Positions 34,085 through 43,003 of a stretch of 64,000 nt of DNA are shown here, piece after piece; positions within the stretch are counted from its first letter, which is position 1; each line of letters opens with the position of its first letter. Source of the stretch: Erwinia typographi (GTDB lineage: Bacteria; Pseudomonadota; Gammaproteobacteria; Enterobacterales; Enterobacteriaceae); the NCBI RefSeq assembly GCF_000773975.1, contig NZ_JRUQ01000051.1, positions 1-64,000 on the forward strand. The letters run 5' to 3'. Both the position numbers and the translations under genes were made by a program. The notes beneath the pieces are model-generated. The model was given only the letters and a program-made list of their open reading frames with translations. It ran no database searches and was not told the DNA's origin.

Positions 34085-35425
34085 TCAGAAGTTGATATTG
34101 GCGCTGATGCCGCCGATAAAGGCGTCTTTCACTTCGCTTACCGCGCCCGGAGAGGCAACATATTGCAGGTTTGGCCGCAGTTTCAGCCAGTTAGTGACCT
34201 GCGCATTGTAGTAGATCTCGTAGTTATACTCCGAGCCACTCTGGATTGGCAGATAGGTTGGGCTGTTGTAGTCGCCCACGCCGTTTTCCTGGTTAGTCTT
34301 ACGCAACATATTGCTGTAGTCGTCGTTGACGTGAATACGTGCGGCCCCGATGCCGACCTCGTCTTTCGGGCGGGCATCAAACGGCCCTTTCCAGGTAAAG
34401 GAGACAGACTGATAGTTGTCGGTCTTCGAGGTTTTCTGATCGTTCATCACCGCCTGAACGGTAACGCCCAGGCCACGCTGGTTGTCGCCGTCCATCGCCG
34501 TCAGCTGTTGTTGCAGCAGCAGGTAACCGCCGTAAGAGTGGTTATCTTCGCCGTACTGACCATTGCTGTAAGAACTGTAGTTATCGCCCCGTACGGAGGA
34601 GTAGTACATCCCGACGCGGTAGTTACCCGGCAGCTTGTCGGCGCCCAGCGCCGGTTTCCAGCCCAGTTCTACGGGAACCATATTCCCCAGCGTCGGACTG
34701 CCATCCAGGCGGAAACCGTTGCCGGTGTCATAGTTTGAAGGCGTCTGGTTATAGAAGCCGACCTGGAAGAACAGTTCCGGCGTGAAGTTAAACTTCACGC
34801 GTCCGCCCCATTGGGAAACCGGCCAGTTGTACCAGCGGTCGCCGCGCCAGTTACCCGCCTGGCCGCTGCCAAACGCTAAGTTCTGGAAGTTGCTGTCGAA
34901 GGAGTCGAAATCCTCACCTACCGTCACGCGACCGGCTTTCACTTCCACCGCATTATCAAAGAAGCCTTTATTCAACCAGAACTGGGTCAGACGCCAGGTT
35001 TGCCCGCGCCCCCACACTTCCTGTACTGAGGAAAGGCCACCCGAACGCGGGTCGTTGACGTATTGGGTTAAATCCTGACCGTTACGGCTGGTGATAGTCG
35101 CCTGGAATTGGGTGTCCTTCCAGTTCAGCAGCTTATCCAAATCCAGCGTGGTGCCAAAGGCCCACTGGTCGGTATAACGCGCGCTTGTCGACTTGTTATA
35201 GCCGCCGGAGAAGTTACTGGCGGATTCCATGGTGTAATTCACCTGGAAATCCACGCCGTCATTTTTTAGCTGGGAACGATAACCCTCCCAGTCGCCAAAT
35301 GCGTAGGGAGAGTCCATGCTGAGCGGCGCAAAATCTGCAAGGGCAGATCCGGACGCCAGCATCAGTCCAAAACCACAGAGCGCCACCGATCTTTTTAACG
35401 TGGTTTGCGGGAGTTTGCTTTTCAT
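34085..35425 (-). CDS. OprB-family carbohydrate-selective porin
   Basis: 446 residues: signal peptide (RSVALCGFGLMLASGSALA), an N-terminal SPYAFGDWEGYRSQLKNDGVDFQVNYT typical of OprB porins, and a long 16-strand-type barrel ending GGISANINF with a C-terminal Phe. OprB proteins let glucose and other sugars through the outer membrane, which fits feeding the periplasmic glucose dehydrogenase encoded at 19400-21793. ATG 35425 gives the signal peptide; the in-frame upstream start at 35494 adds 23 residues without function. Confidence 0.88.
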   Translation of the reverse strand: MKSKLPQTTLKRSVALCGFGLMLASGSALADFAPLSMDSPYAFGDWEGYRSQLKNDGVDFQVNYTMESASNFSGGYNKSTSARYTDQWAFGTTLDLDKLLNWKDTQFQATITSRNGQDLTQYVNDPRSGGLSSVQEVWGRGQTWRLTQFWLNKGFFDNAVEVKAGRVTVGEDFDSFDSNFQNLAFGSGQAGNWRGDRWYNWPVSQWGGRVKFNFTPELFFQVGFYNQTPSNYDTGNGFRLDGSPTLGNMVPVELGWKPALGADKLPGNYRVGMYYSSVRGDNYSSYSNGQYGEDNHSYGGYLLLQQQLTAMDGDNQRGLGVTVQAVMNDQKTSKTDNYQSVSFTWKGPFDARPKDEVGIGAARIHVNDDYSNMLRKTNQENGVGDYNSPTYLPIQSGSEYNYEIYYNAQVTNWLKLRPNLQYVASPGAVSEVKDAFIGGISANINF

Positions 35426-35812
35426 GTGGAACACCTTCTTTTTATCAGGATAACGCTGTCCTTCTGTGCGTCGGGCAGGGTACGTTGCGACCATCCGGCT
35501 TTATTAAGCATTTTACCCCACACATCACCGCTGTTCAGGGTGGGAAATGCTGGAATAAGTTTGAATTGATGGCCTTAACAGGATGAATGAAAGCACTATT
35601 GCGGCAGATAAATGTTCTAAATCGTGCTGAAAAGAGTCGGCAGAAAGAAATTAGCATCAAAATTTTTAGCCAGATCACAATTTCACTCCGAAACTAAAGC
35701 GGCAAGGGAGGAACTTTCTGGCAAAAGGCTAACTGGCAGGCGTAGAAAAGACCTGCATCAGCGGTGTTGACTGGATGCAGGTGGCTGCGAAAGTTTGTAC
35801 AGACATGGACAA
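35426..35812. other. Gene-free stretch upstream of the porin gene
   Basis: 387 bases between two minus-strand genes. The right end holds the terminator hairpin of the HD gene (35752-35781) and part of a 19-bp palindrome around its stop codon. The rest is AT-rich and should hold the porin promoter. No coding sequence is supported. Confidence 0.5.
35752..35781 (-). terminator. Probable Rho-independent terminator of the HD-domain gene
   Basis: Arms CCTGCATC and GATGCAGG separated by 14 bases. On the minus strand the stem is followed by TCTTTTCT. It lies 32 bp past the HD gene stop. A further palindrome, TGGACAATC-A-GATTGTCCA (35806-35824), covers that stop codon. Confidence 0.6.
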
Positions 35813-36454
35813 TCAGATTGTCCAGGCTGAGTTGCGGATCACGCTGCAAAAATTTCCGGCATGGAAATGGGGATCTTTTTCGGCGATCACGTCGGCCTTG
35901 ACGTTACCGAAGGTGGTATCGGGCTTGTGTTTGATGCCGTCGTAGAATGTCTGAATGATATTTTCCTTAAAGTTGTCCCCGCGCGGATGGGCCAGAACGA
36001 CAGCTTCACGTTCCGCATCGCTGTACCCGGCATAGGTCAGCCCCAGCACGTCCATTTCAACGCCGGCCGTGACGAGTGCAACGACAGGATGCATATGTTG
36101 CGGAATACCAGGCGTGGTATGCAGCGCGATAGCGGTCCACACCGTGTCAATATCTTGCTGGCCGATCCCATGGCTCTTCAGAAAATCGCGAGCGGCGTTG
36201 GCGCCGTCTACCTCGAAACGTTCGCACGCGCTACTGTGCTTATGGGTCAGCCCCATATCGTGGAACATGCACCCGCAGTAGAGCAATTCGGCATCAAATT
36301 TCAGGCCGCGATGCTGACCAGCCAGTGCGCCGAAGTAGTACACGCGGCTGGAATGATGGAACAGAAGTGGCGATGCGGTATCACGAACGAGCTCGGTGAT
36401 TTCGCGGGCAAAGTGGCTGTCGGGAACCGCAATACCTTCAATATTCAAAGACAT
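35813..36454 (-). CDS. HD-domain hydrolase, cyanamide hydratase-like
   Basis: 213 residues with an HD metal-binding site (CGCMFHDMGLT) and further His in HHSSRVYYFG and ALHTTPGIPQHMHP. The strings HSSRVYYFG, FHDMGLT, ERFEVDGANAARDFL and AIALHTTPGIP resemble yeast Ddi2/fungal cyanamide hydratase and their bacterial relatives, which hydrate cyanamide or act on related small molecules. The actual substrate is unknown. ATG 36454 has GAGGAG upstream. Divergent from a GlxA-type regulator across 119 bp, so the pair is probably one regulatory unit. Confidence 0.78.
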   Translation of the reverse strand: MSLNIEGIAVPDSHFAREITELVRDTASPLLFHHSSRVYYFGALAGQHRGLKFDAELLYCGCMFHDMGLTHKHSSACERFEVDGANAARDFLKSHGIGQQDIDTVWTAIALHTTPGIPQHMHPVVALVTAGVEMDVLGLTYAGYSDAEREAVVLAHPRGDNFKENIIQTFYDGIKHKPDTTFGNVKADVIAEKDPHFHAGNFCSVIRNSAWTI

Positions 36455-36573
36455 GATTAATCTCCTCAGGAATCAGACTTCATTTTCCTGAGAGTGAAGA
36501 TTGTTATCAACAGGGGTAACACGTCATATACTGCCATTTTACGCGGCACGCGGACGTATAAGGAAAATGATCG

Positions 36574-37608
36574 ATGATGAGCAAGCTGGTAGCCGTTCTG
36601 GCTCTTCCCGGCGTCCAGCTTTTGGATGTATCCGGCCCGCTCGATGTCTTCGCCCAGGCGAACATTGAAACAGGCAAGGAGATCTACGCGCTGCGGGTCA
36701 TTGCCTGTGAGTCCGGTCCCGTGCGCAGCTCCTCGGGCGTGCGCCTGCTACCGGATGCGATAGCTACAGAAGACGTCGGGCGTATTGACACGCTACTGGT
36801 CGCCGGTGCGCCCAACGCCGGAAAGCTGAATCTGTCGCCCGAGATTCTGGAGTGGCTCCGCGCAACGGCTATGCGCAGCCGACGCTATGGCTCGGTTTGT
36901 ACGGGAGCATTCATTCTGGCAGCGACGGGCTTGCTGGAAGGGCGGCATATTACCACCCACTGGGCCGCGGTCGATGCGCTGGCCCGGGCCTATCCCTCGC
37001 TGCAAATTGATGAGGATGCGCTCTATGTTCGTGACGGGAAGCTGCGCACGGCGGCGGGCGTTACGGCGGGTCTGGATCTGGCGCTGGCGCTGGTCGAGGA
37101 GGATCTCGGGCGTGATATCGCCAGACGCGTCGCCGGGCAACTGGTCATGTACTTCAAACGCCCCGGTGGGCAGTTGCAGTTCAGTCGCAAAGGGGAAACC
37201 GGCCCGGCAGGGCGAGCGGCGTTACAGGAAGTTCAACGCTGGGTCGCCGCGAATCCTGAACTCAATCACAGCGTAGCAAGCATGGCCAGGCACGCCGGAC
37301 TAAGCCCCCGGCATTTTGCTCGTCTGTTCCATGCCGAGGTCGGCATTACGGCAGGCGCCTGGGTCGAGACCACCCGCGTGGCGGCTGTCCGAAAACTGCT
37401 GGAGAATGGCTATAATGCGCCCAAGCTGGTAGCCGCCAAATGCGGCTTCGCCAATGCCGATACGCTGCGTCGGGCCTTTCAGAAACACGTCGGCGTCACG
37501 CCTGCCGAATACCGAAAACAGCATCCAGTCCAGACCGATGAATTGCAGAGCGTCAGCGTTTCCGGCTACAGCGATAATACTCGCCGGGAGGAGGGCAGGG
37601 TGGAATAA
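36574..37608 (+). CDS. GlxA-family transcriptional regulator (DJ-1/PfpI + AraC HTH)
   Basis: 344 residues. The N-terminal DJ-1/PfpI amidotransferase-like domain (about 5-185) includes YGSVCTGAFILAATGLLEGRHITTHWA with the nucleophile-elbow Cys. The C-terminal AraC domain (about 225-320) has two helix-turn-helix units (VASMARHAGLSPRHFARLF, APKLVAAKCGFANADTLRRAF, GVTPAEYRK). Such regulators usually sense small metabolites and activate divergent genes; here the HD-domain protein is divergent. Two adjacent ATGs at 36574 and 36577 follow AAGGAAA. Confidence 0.9.
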   Translation: MMSKLVAVLALPGVQLLDVSGPLDVFAQANIETGKEIYALRVIACESGPVRSSSGVRLLPDAIATEDVGRIDTLLVAGAPNAGKLNLSPEILEWLRATAMRSRRYGSVCTGAFILAATGLLEGRHITTHWAAVDALARAYPSLQIDEDALYVRDGKLRTAAGVTAGLDLALALVEEDLGRDIARRVAGQLVMYFKRPGGQLQFSRKGETGPAGRAALQEVQRWVAANPELNHSVASMARHAGLSPRHFARLFHAEVGITAGAWVETTRVAAVRKLLENGYNAPKLVAAKCGFANADTLRRAFQKHVGVTPAEYRKQHPVQTDELQSVSVSGYSDNTRREEGRVE

Positions 37609-37610
37609 AA

Positions 37611-37632
37611 AAAGGCCGAAATATCGGCCTTT
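37611..37632. terminator. Rho-independent terminator, strongest on the minus strand
   Basis: AAAGGCCGA and TCGGCCTTT form a 9-bp stem with loop AATA. On the minus strand a run of seven T follows, ending the DUF883-like gene; the plus-strand T-run is short. Confidence 0.85.
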
Positions 37633-37651
37633 AATCGGCGGAACCCGCGGC

Positions 37652-37906
37652 TTAGCGGCGACCAAAAATCTTCGCGGCCAGGAAACCGACGCCAGCGGCA
37701 ATCGCCAGCGAAACAAACGGGGAATCCTGCGTTTTCGATTTCACGCAGTCCAGCGCATCGTCTACCGCATAAGAGGCTTTTGCAGCGCCCTGGCGCACGC
37801 GGCCTTTAAACTCATGCTCGGGAGAATCGACAGCCTTACCAAACTGCTCCTGACCTTTACCCAGCGCTTCGTCAGCTTTATCTGATGCTTTATCTAAAAG
37901 ACTCAT
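37652..37906 (-). CDS. Small DUF883/ElaB-like membrane-anchored protein
   Basis: 84 residues: an amphipathic charged N-terminal region (LLDKASDKADEALGKGQEQFGKA) and a C-terminal transmembrane helix (SPFVSLAIAAGVGFLAAKIFGRR) ending in the RR typical of the ElaB/YqjD/DUF883 group. E. coli members of that group tether ribosomes or are stress-induced; function here is not established. The start ATG 37906 follows AAGGAGAC. Transcribed alone, ending at the terminator at 37611-37632. Confidence 0.75.
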   Translation of the reverse strand: MSLLDKASDKADEALGKGQEQFGKAVDSPEHEFKGRVRQGAAKASYAVDDALDCVKSKTQDSPFVSLAIAAGVGFLAAKIFGRR

Positions 37907-38063
37907 ACTGTCTCCTTCTTGGTGGCATGATTTCCTCATGGATGACAATAAGCTTAGACCATCCTGCGCCGTCCGCCGCCTCGGTTATGTGACTATTTAT
38001 GACGGTTGTAAAGAAAAGGGCCGACAAATGTCGGCCCCCGTTATGCCATTGGCATTCAGCGTC

Positions 38064-38219
38064 TCAGTGAGATTTCATGCCAGCGGCGGTCATCATCAGA
38101 CGAAACAGCGTTGCCACGATGCCCAGCGCCATTACGCTGCCCGCATAGATAGCCACCATCCACAGTACGCGTTTCCACGCCGGGGATTTAGCCGCCTGCT
38201 GAGTTTGTGTCTCAACCAT
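38064..38219 (-). CDS. Small DUF2474-type subunit of the cyanide-insensitive oxidase
   Basis: 51 residues with one transmembrane helix (WKRVLWMVAIYAGSVMALGIVATLFRLMM). Its position 28 bp after cioB and its size match the DUF2474 proteins, CydX-like small subunits. It starts at ATG 38219 preceded by GGGAGAAGA. It probably stabilises the oxidase. Confidence 0.78.
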   Translation of the reverse strand: MVETQTQQAAKSPAWKRVLWMVAIYAGSVMALGIVATLFRLMMTAAGMKSH

Positions 38220-38247
38220 CTTCTTCTCCCGTACCGTCAGCGATTTA

Positions 38248-39255
38248 TCAATGGTAGCCTTCATCCGGTTTGATTTTCCCGCGGAACACGTAGTAGCTCC
38301 AGAAGGTATAAACCAGGATAACCGGAATAATCAGCAGTCCGCCAACCAGCATAAACCCAAGGCTCTGCGGCGGTGACGCGGCCTGCCAGATGGTGATGGA
38401 AGGCGGAATGATGTTCGGCCAGATGCTGATGCCCAGACCGGTAAAGCCCAGGAACACCAGCGCCAGCGTCAGCAGGAACGGCGAGTAGTGCGCATGACGC
38501 TTCAGGGCGCGCAGCAGGCCCCACGATGCCAACAGTACCAGCACCGGCACCGGCAGGAACCAGAACAGGTTGGGGAGGGTGAACCAGCGCTGCATGATGT
38601 TGGCATGTTCCAGCGGCGTCCAGACGCTGACCACCGCGATGATCGCCAGCAGGGCCAGCAGCAGTGGCTTCGCCAGCGCGGTCATCTTGCGGTGCAGATC
38701 GTTTTCGGTTTTCATAATCAGCCAGGTGCTGCCCAGCAGCGCATAGGCGACCACCAGACCGAGACCGCAGAACAGCGAGAACGGCGTCAGCCAGCCCAGC
38801 TCGGCGCCGCTGAAGGTGCGGTTGGTCACGCTGAAGCCGTTGATGATCGCGCCCAGCGCGACGCCCTGGCTGAAGGTAGCCAGATAAGAACCGACGATAA
38901 AGGACTTGTCCCAGAATGGACGGTGCTCTTCGGTGGCCTTGAAGCGGAATTCAAACGCCACGCCACGGAAAATCAGCCCAACCAGCATCGCGGTCAGCGG
39001 CGCTGACAGCGCATCAACCACCACCGCGTAGGCCAGTGGAAAGGCGCCGTACAGCGCCGCGCCGCCCAGCACCAGCCAGGTTTCGTTGCCGTCCCATACG
39101 GGCGCAACGGTGTTAACCATCATGTCGCGCTCGGTGGCGTCCTTATTGAACGGGAACAGGATGCCGATGCCCAGATCGAAACCATCCATTACGATATACA
39201 TCAGCGTCGAGAAGACAATGATGGTGAACCAGATAACAGGAAGATCGATACCCAC
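38248..39255 (-). CDS. cioB: Cyanide-insensitive ubiquinol oxidase (cytochrome bd-type) subunit II
   Basis: 335 residues, the length of Pseudomonas CioB, with eight or so transmembrane helices. CydB-family strings include WFTIIVFSTLMYIVMDGFDLG, APVWDGNETWLVLGGAALYGAFPLAYA and YVFRGKI near the C-terminus. Forms the quinol oxidase with CioA in the inner membrane. It begins one base after the cioA stop, so the genes are coupled. Confidence 0.9.
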   Translation of the reverse strand: MGIDLPVIWFTIIVFSTLMYIVMDGFDLGIGILFPFNKDATERDMMVNTVAPVWDGNETWLVLGGAALYGAFPLAYAVVVDALSAPLTAMLVGLIFRGVAFEFRFKATEEHRPFWDKSFIVGSYLATFSQGVALGAIINGFSVTNRTFSGAELGWLTPFSLFCGLGLVVAYALLGSTWLIMKTENDLHRKMTALAKPLLLALLAIIAVVSVWTPLEHANIMQRWFTLPNLFWFLPVPVLVLLASWGLLRALKRHAHYSPFLLTLALVFLGFTGLGISIWPNIIPPSITIWQAASPPQSLGFMLVGGLLIIPVILVYTFWSYYVFRGKIKPDEGYH

Positions 39256-39256
39256 G

Positions 39257-40681
39257 TTATTTCCCCTCTTCCGGCGAATTTAATTTTTCCTGTACGGCAG
39301 ACAGCGGGCGAGAAGGGGTATGCGAAGTACCCGGTCCGCCATCTGGCGTATGGTCGCCTTCACCCTGCTGCGGACCTTTCTTAATCAGGTTGAACAGGTA
39401 GATATAGCCCACGCCGAACACGGACATATAGACCGCAATAAAGGCGAGCAGGCTGATGCTCATATGCAGATCGCCATGCGCGGAGACCGCGTCGGTAGTG
39501 CGCAGCAGGCCATAAACCACCCATGGCTGACGCCCGATTTCGGTAGTAAACCAACCGGCCAGAATTGCAATCAGGCCAGAGGGGCCCATCGCCAGCGCAA
39601 ACCACAGGAACGGGCGCGAGGTGTAAAGACGTTCGCGGAAGCGAAGCCACAGGCTGGCAAAGCCCAGCAGCACCATCAGCATCCCCAGACCGGCCATCAC
39701 GCGGAAGGACCAGAAAATAATGGTCGAATTCGGACGATCTTCTTTAGGGAACGTCTTCAGCGCAGGCACCTGCTTATGCAGGCTGTGCGTCAGGATCAGG
39801 CTGCCCAGATACGGGATCTCAAGCGCATAGCGGGTTTTTTCCTGTTCCATGTCCGGTAGACCGAACAGAATCAGCGGCGTTGGCTCATCCGGCGGGTTTT
39901 CCCAGTGGCCTTCGATCGCCGCAATTTTGGCCGGCTGATGCTCAAGCGTATTCAGACCGTGGGCATCCCCCAGCATCGCCTGAATGGGCGAAACGATCAG
40001 CGCCATCCACATAGCCATCGACAGCATTTTACGGATGGCCGGAGTGTCATTTTTACGCAGCAGATGCCACGCCGCAGACGCGCCAACAAAGAAGGCGCTG
40101 GCGAGGAATGCCGCGGTGGACATATGCAGCAATCGGAACGGGAAGGAAGGGTTGAAGACAATCTTCAGCCAGTCGACCGGTACGACAATGCCGTTCTGAA
40201 TGGCATAACCCTGCGGGGTTTGCATCCAGCTGTTCGAGGCAAGGATCCAGAAGGTGGAGATGATCGTCCCCAGCGCGACCATGCAGGTGGCGAAGAAGTG
40301 CAGGCCCGGTCCCACGCGGTTCCAGCCGAACAGCATCACGCCCAGAAAGCCCGCTTCGAGGAAGAAGGCGGTGAGCACTTCGTAGGTCAGCAGCGGACCA
40401 GTAATGCTACCGGCGAACTGGGAGAAGCCGCTCCAGTTGGTGCCGAACTGGTATGCCATCACCAGGCCGGACACCACGCCCATGCCGAAGTTAACGGCGA
40501 AGATTTTTGACCAGAAATGGTACAGATCACGATAATCCGGGTTTTTGGTTTTTATCCATAATCCTTCCAGCACTGCCAGAAAGCTGGCGAGGCCGATGGT
40601 GATGGCCGGGAAGATAATATGGAAGGAGACGGTAAACGCGAACTGTATCCTTGCCAGGTGGAACGCATCTAATCCAAACAT
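39257..40681 (-). CDS. cioA: Cyanide-insensitive ubiquinol oxidase subunit I
   Basis: 474 residues. CydA-family features include RIQFAFTVSFHIIFPAITIGLAS with a haem-ligand His, and GWFTTEIGRQPWVVYGLLRT. It is shorter than E. coli CydA (~522) because the quinol loop is short, the hallmark of the CioA type. The enzyme reduces oxygen with ubiquinol, resists cyanide and does not pump protons. First gene of the cioA-cioB-small subunit operon, with about 1 kb of AT-rich DNA upstream. Confidence 0.9.
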   Translation of the reverse strand: MFGLDAFHLARIQFAFTVSFHIIFPAITIGLASFLAVLEGLWIKTKNPDYRDLYHFWSKIFAVNFGMGVVSGLVMAYQFGTNWSGFSQFAGSITGPLLTYEVLTAFFLEAGFLGVMLFGWNRVGPGLHFFATCMVALGTIISTFWILASNSWMQTPQGYAIQNGIVVPVDWLKIVFNPSFPFRLLHMSTAAFLASAFFVGASAAWHLLRKNDTPAIRKMLSMAMWMALIVSPIQAMLGDAHGLNTLEHQPAKIAAIEGHWENPPDEPTPLILFGLPDMEQEKTRYALEIPYLGSLILTHSLHKQVPALKTFPKEDRPNSTIIFWSFRVMAGLGMLMVLLGFASLWLRFRERLYTSRPFLWFALAMGPSGLIAILAGWFTTEIGRQPWVVYGLLRTTDAVSAHGDLHMSISLLAFIAVYMSVFGVGYIYLFNLIKKGPQQGEGDHTPDGGPGTSHTPSRPLSAVQEKLNSPEEGK

Positions 40682-41532
40682 TGCTTACCTCGATCTAACA
40701 TAATAAAAGACTGCCTTTCTTTTTTATTTACCGCCAATTAACAGGCAAATGGGGTTTCACGCCGTTACGCGGTTATTTCATCGAAGGTTTGATCCTGAGA
40801 CCAAATCAGGTGAAGGAGTAGCTACAGTAATAGGAAATTTTCCTATAACAGCGTTGAACTTTGCGATGAATTGTTTCATCGGCGCGTTAAAAAATTTTGC
40901 GGCTTTGTTAAATGTGTGTGGCTAAGTGGTATCGTGATGTGACGGTAAGGTATCTTTATGCCTGATAAGGTTTTTTTATCGACGGGAGCGCGCGGATGAG
41001 AGAGGGAGATTGTAAAAATCAGCTTTTCACTTCAGTAATAAAAGTCCCTTTTCTTATTACTTTTAGGTCGTGCCATTGACTGAATAAGCGCACAAATTGG
41101 AAATTAATGCTGTGAAAAATCCCCATGACAACGGTAATGTTACTTTATTGTTATCATTGGGGTTGGGATAATTTAAATATTATATTCTGGATTGTTATCG
41201 ACTGATGACTAATTTCTCAATGTCATTATTTTGATTGAAAACGCGTGTAGATGTTAACGCTGAATTTCTCATTTTGATTCACTGTGAATTTTTTTGTTAC
41301 ATTTTACCCCTTATGAACGTATGCTTTCTTGTCTGAGGTCAAGAACATGTTGGTTAATGTATGAACTACCTGCCCGCAGCAACATAAGGTGCTGCTGGCC
41401 CTGGTGGCGTTAACGAAAACACTGACGCGGCCTCATTTCTTCCCTGCCACCACCTTGTTGAACAGTATGTCAAAAGTTTGATCTTCATCTCAGAATGTAA
41501 ATTCCGCGTAGCTGAGGCATTTCGGTTGCGTG

Positions 41533-41548
41533 ATGTTACCGTTAACAT
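41533..41548. promoter_or_regulatory. GntR operator 1 of gntT
   Basis: ATGTTACCGTTAACAT, one mismatch from the E. coli GntR consensus palindrome ATGTTACCGGTAACAT. It lies 125 bp before the gntT start and predicts gluconate-induced, GntR-repressed expression. Confidence 0.8.
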
Positions 41549-41562
41549 GTTCCCGGTAACAC
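41547..41562. promoter_or_regulatory. GntR operator 2 of gntT
   Basis: ATGTTCCCGGTAACAC, overlapping operator 1 by two bases and matching the GntR consensus at 14 of 16 positions. The two centres are 14 bp apart, so two dimers might interact. Confidence 0.75.
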
Positions 41563-41672
41563 TGTGGCGTTATGCCTGATTACCCTGACACTGATACCCG
41601 TAACGCTTAGCGCAAAGCGGGAGAATTTACTGTGTTTCTGAACTCACCAGGAGCACGCACCGGAGAAGAGTT

Positions 41673-42989
41673 ATGCCATTAGTCATCGTTGCCATTGGCG
41701 TAGTCATGTTACTGCTGCTGATGATCCGCTTTAAACTGAATGGATTCATTGCCCTGATCCTCGTTGCGCTGGCCGTCGGCGTGATGCAGGGAATGCCCGT
41801 TAACAAAGTCATTGCTTCCATTAAGGCTGGCGTCGGCGGCACCCTGGGCAGCCTTGCGCTGATTATGGGCTTTGGCGCGATGCTGGGAAAACTGCTGGCG
41901 GACTGTGGCGGCGCGCAGCGCATTGCCACCACGCTGATTGCTAAGTTCGGCACCCGCTACATTCAGTGGGCGGTCGTTCTGACTGGCTTTACCGTCGGTT
42001 TTGCGCTGTTCTATGAAGTCGGCTTTGTGCTGCTGCTGCCGCTGGTACTGACTATTGCCGCTTCTGCCCGCGTGCCTCTGCTGTTTGTCGGCGTGCCGAT
42101 GGCGGCGGCACTCTCGGTGACCCACGGCTTCCTGCCTCCTCACCCAGGGCCAACGGCTATCGCCACGCTGTTCCATGCGGACATGGGGAAAACCTTACTG
42201 TTCGGCACGCTGCTGGGGATTCCAACCGTTATCCTGGCTGGCCCGGTGTATACCCGTTTCCTGAAAAGTATTGATAAGCCGATCCCGGAAGGTCTGTATA
42301 ACAAGAAGACCTTTACCGAAGCCGAAATGCCCAGCTTTGGCGTTAGCGTCTGGACCTCATTAGTACCGGTAATACTGATGGCGTTGCGCGCGGTAGCTGA
42401 GATGATGCTGCCAAAAGGGCATCCGCTGCTGGCCTGGGCCGAGTTCTTTGGCGATCCTATTATGGCGACGCTGATTGCCGTGCTGATTGCGCTGTTCACC
42501 TTCGGTCTTAACCGTGGGCGCAGCGTGGATGAAGTGATGGATACGCTGACGGATTCCATCAAAATCATCGCCATGATGCTGCTGATTATTGGCGGTGGTG
42601 GGGCATTTAAGCAGGTTCTGGTGGATAGCGGCGTGGACAAATATATTGCCGGCATGATGGAAGGCAGCAATATTTCGCCACTGCTGATGGCATGGTCAAT
42701 CGCTGCTGCGTTGCGCATTGCGCTGGGTTCTGCAACGGTTGCCGCTATTACGGCCGGTGGCATTGTAGCGCCGATCATCGCCACCACCGGCGTCAGCCCT
42801 GAGCTTATGGTGATTGCGGTAGGCTCCGGCAGCGTGATTTTCTCCCACGTTAACGACCCGGGATTCTGGCTGTTCAAAGAGTATTTCAATCTGACCATCG
42901 GCGAAACCATGCGAGCCTGGTCCGGTCTGGAAACGGTCATTTCCGTCTGTGGTCTGGCTGGATGCCTGTTGTTAAATGCGGTGATTTAA
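41673..42989 (+). CDS. gntT: High-affinity gluconate transporter GntT
   Basis: 438 residues, the same length as E. coli GntT and near-identical over long stretches: MPLVIVAIGVVMLLLLMIRF, IKAGVGGTLGSLALIMGFGA, ALSVTHGFLPPHPGPTAIAT, MPSFGVSVWTSLVPVILMAL, HVNDPGFWLFKEYFNLTIGE. GntP-family carriers import gluconate across the inner membrane. The start ATG follows GGAGAAGAG. With Gcd at 19400-21793, GntT would recover the gluconate made in the periplasm. Confidence 0.96.
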   Translation: MPLVIVAIGVVMLLLLMIRFKLNGFIALILVALAVGVMQGMPVNKVIASIKAGVGGTLGSLALIMGFGAMLGKLLADCGGAQRIATTLIAKFGTRYIQWAVVLTGFTVGFALFYEVGFVLLLPLVLTIAASARVPLLFVGVPMAAALSVTHGFLPPHPGPTAIATLFHADMGKTLLFGTLLGIPTVILAGPVYTRFLKSIDKPIPEGLYNKKTFTEAEMPSFGVSVWTSLVPVILMALRAVAEMMLPKGHPLLAWAEFFGDPIMATLIAVLIALFTFGLNRGRSVDEVMDTLTDSIKIIAMMLLIIGGGGAFKQVLVDSGVDKYIAGMMEGSNISPLLMAWSIAAALRIALGSATVAAITAGGIVAPIIATTGVSPELMVIAVGSGSVIFSHVNDPGFWLFKEYFNLTIGETMRAWSGLETVISVCGLAGCLLLNAVI

Positions 42990-43003
42990 CTGGGCAAAGC
43001 GTG

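Larger units (their letters stand above)
40682..41672. other. Gene-free 991-bp region between cioA and gntT
   Basis: A markedly AT-rich stretch separating divergent cioA and gntT. It must hold both promoters. The only sites I can place are the two GntR operators near the gntT end. Short open frames, such as one of about 60 codons on the minus strand at 41366-41548, have no convincing start or composition. No tRNA, repeat array or mobile-element end was seen. Confidence 0.55.

Noticed and set aside
37638-37665. GGAACC followed 15 bases later by ACCAAAA
   Set aside because: The second element is shifted and not CCACNNA, and it lies at the 3' end of the DUF883-like gene pointing away from any start.
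41366-41548. 60-codon minus-strand frame in the cioA-gntT gap
   Set aside because: It runs over the first GntR operator, starts without a ribosome site and has non-protein-like composition.
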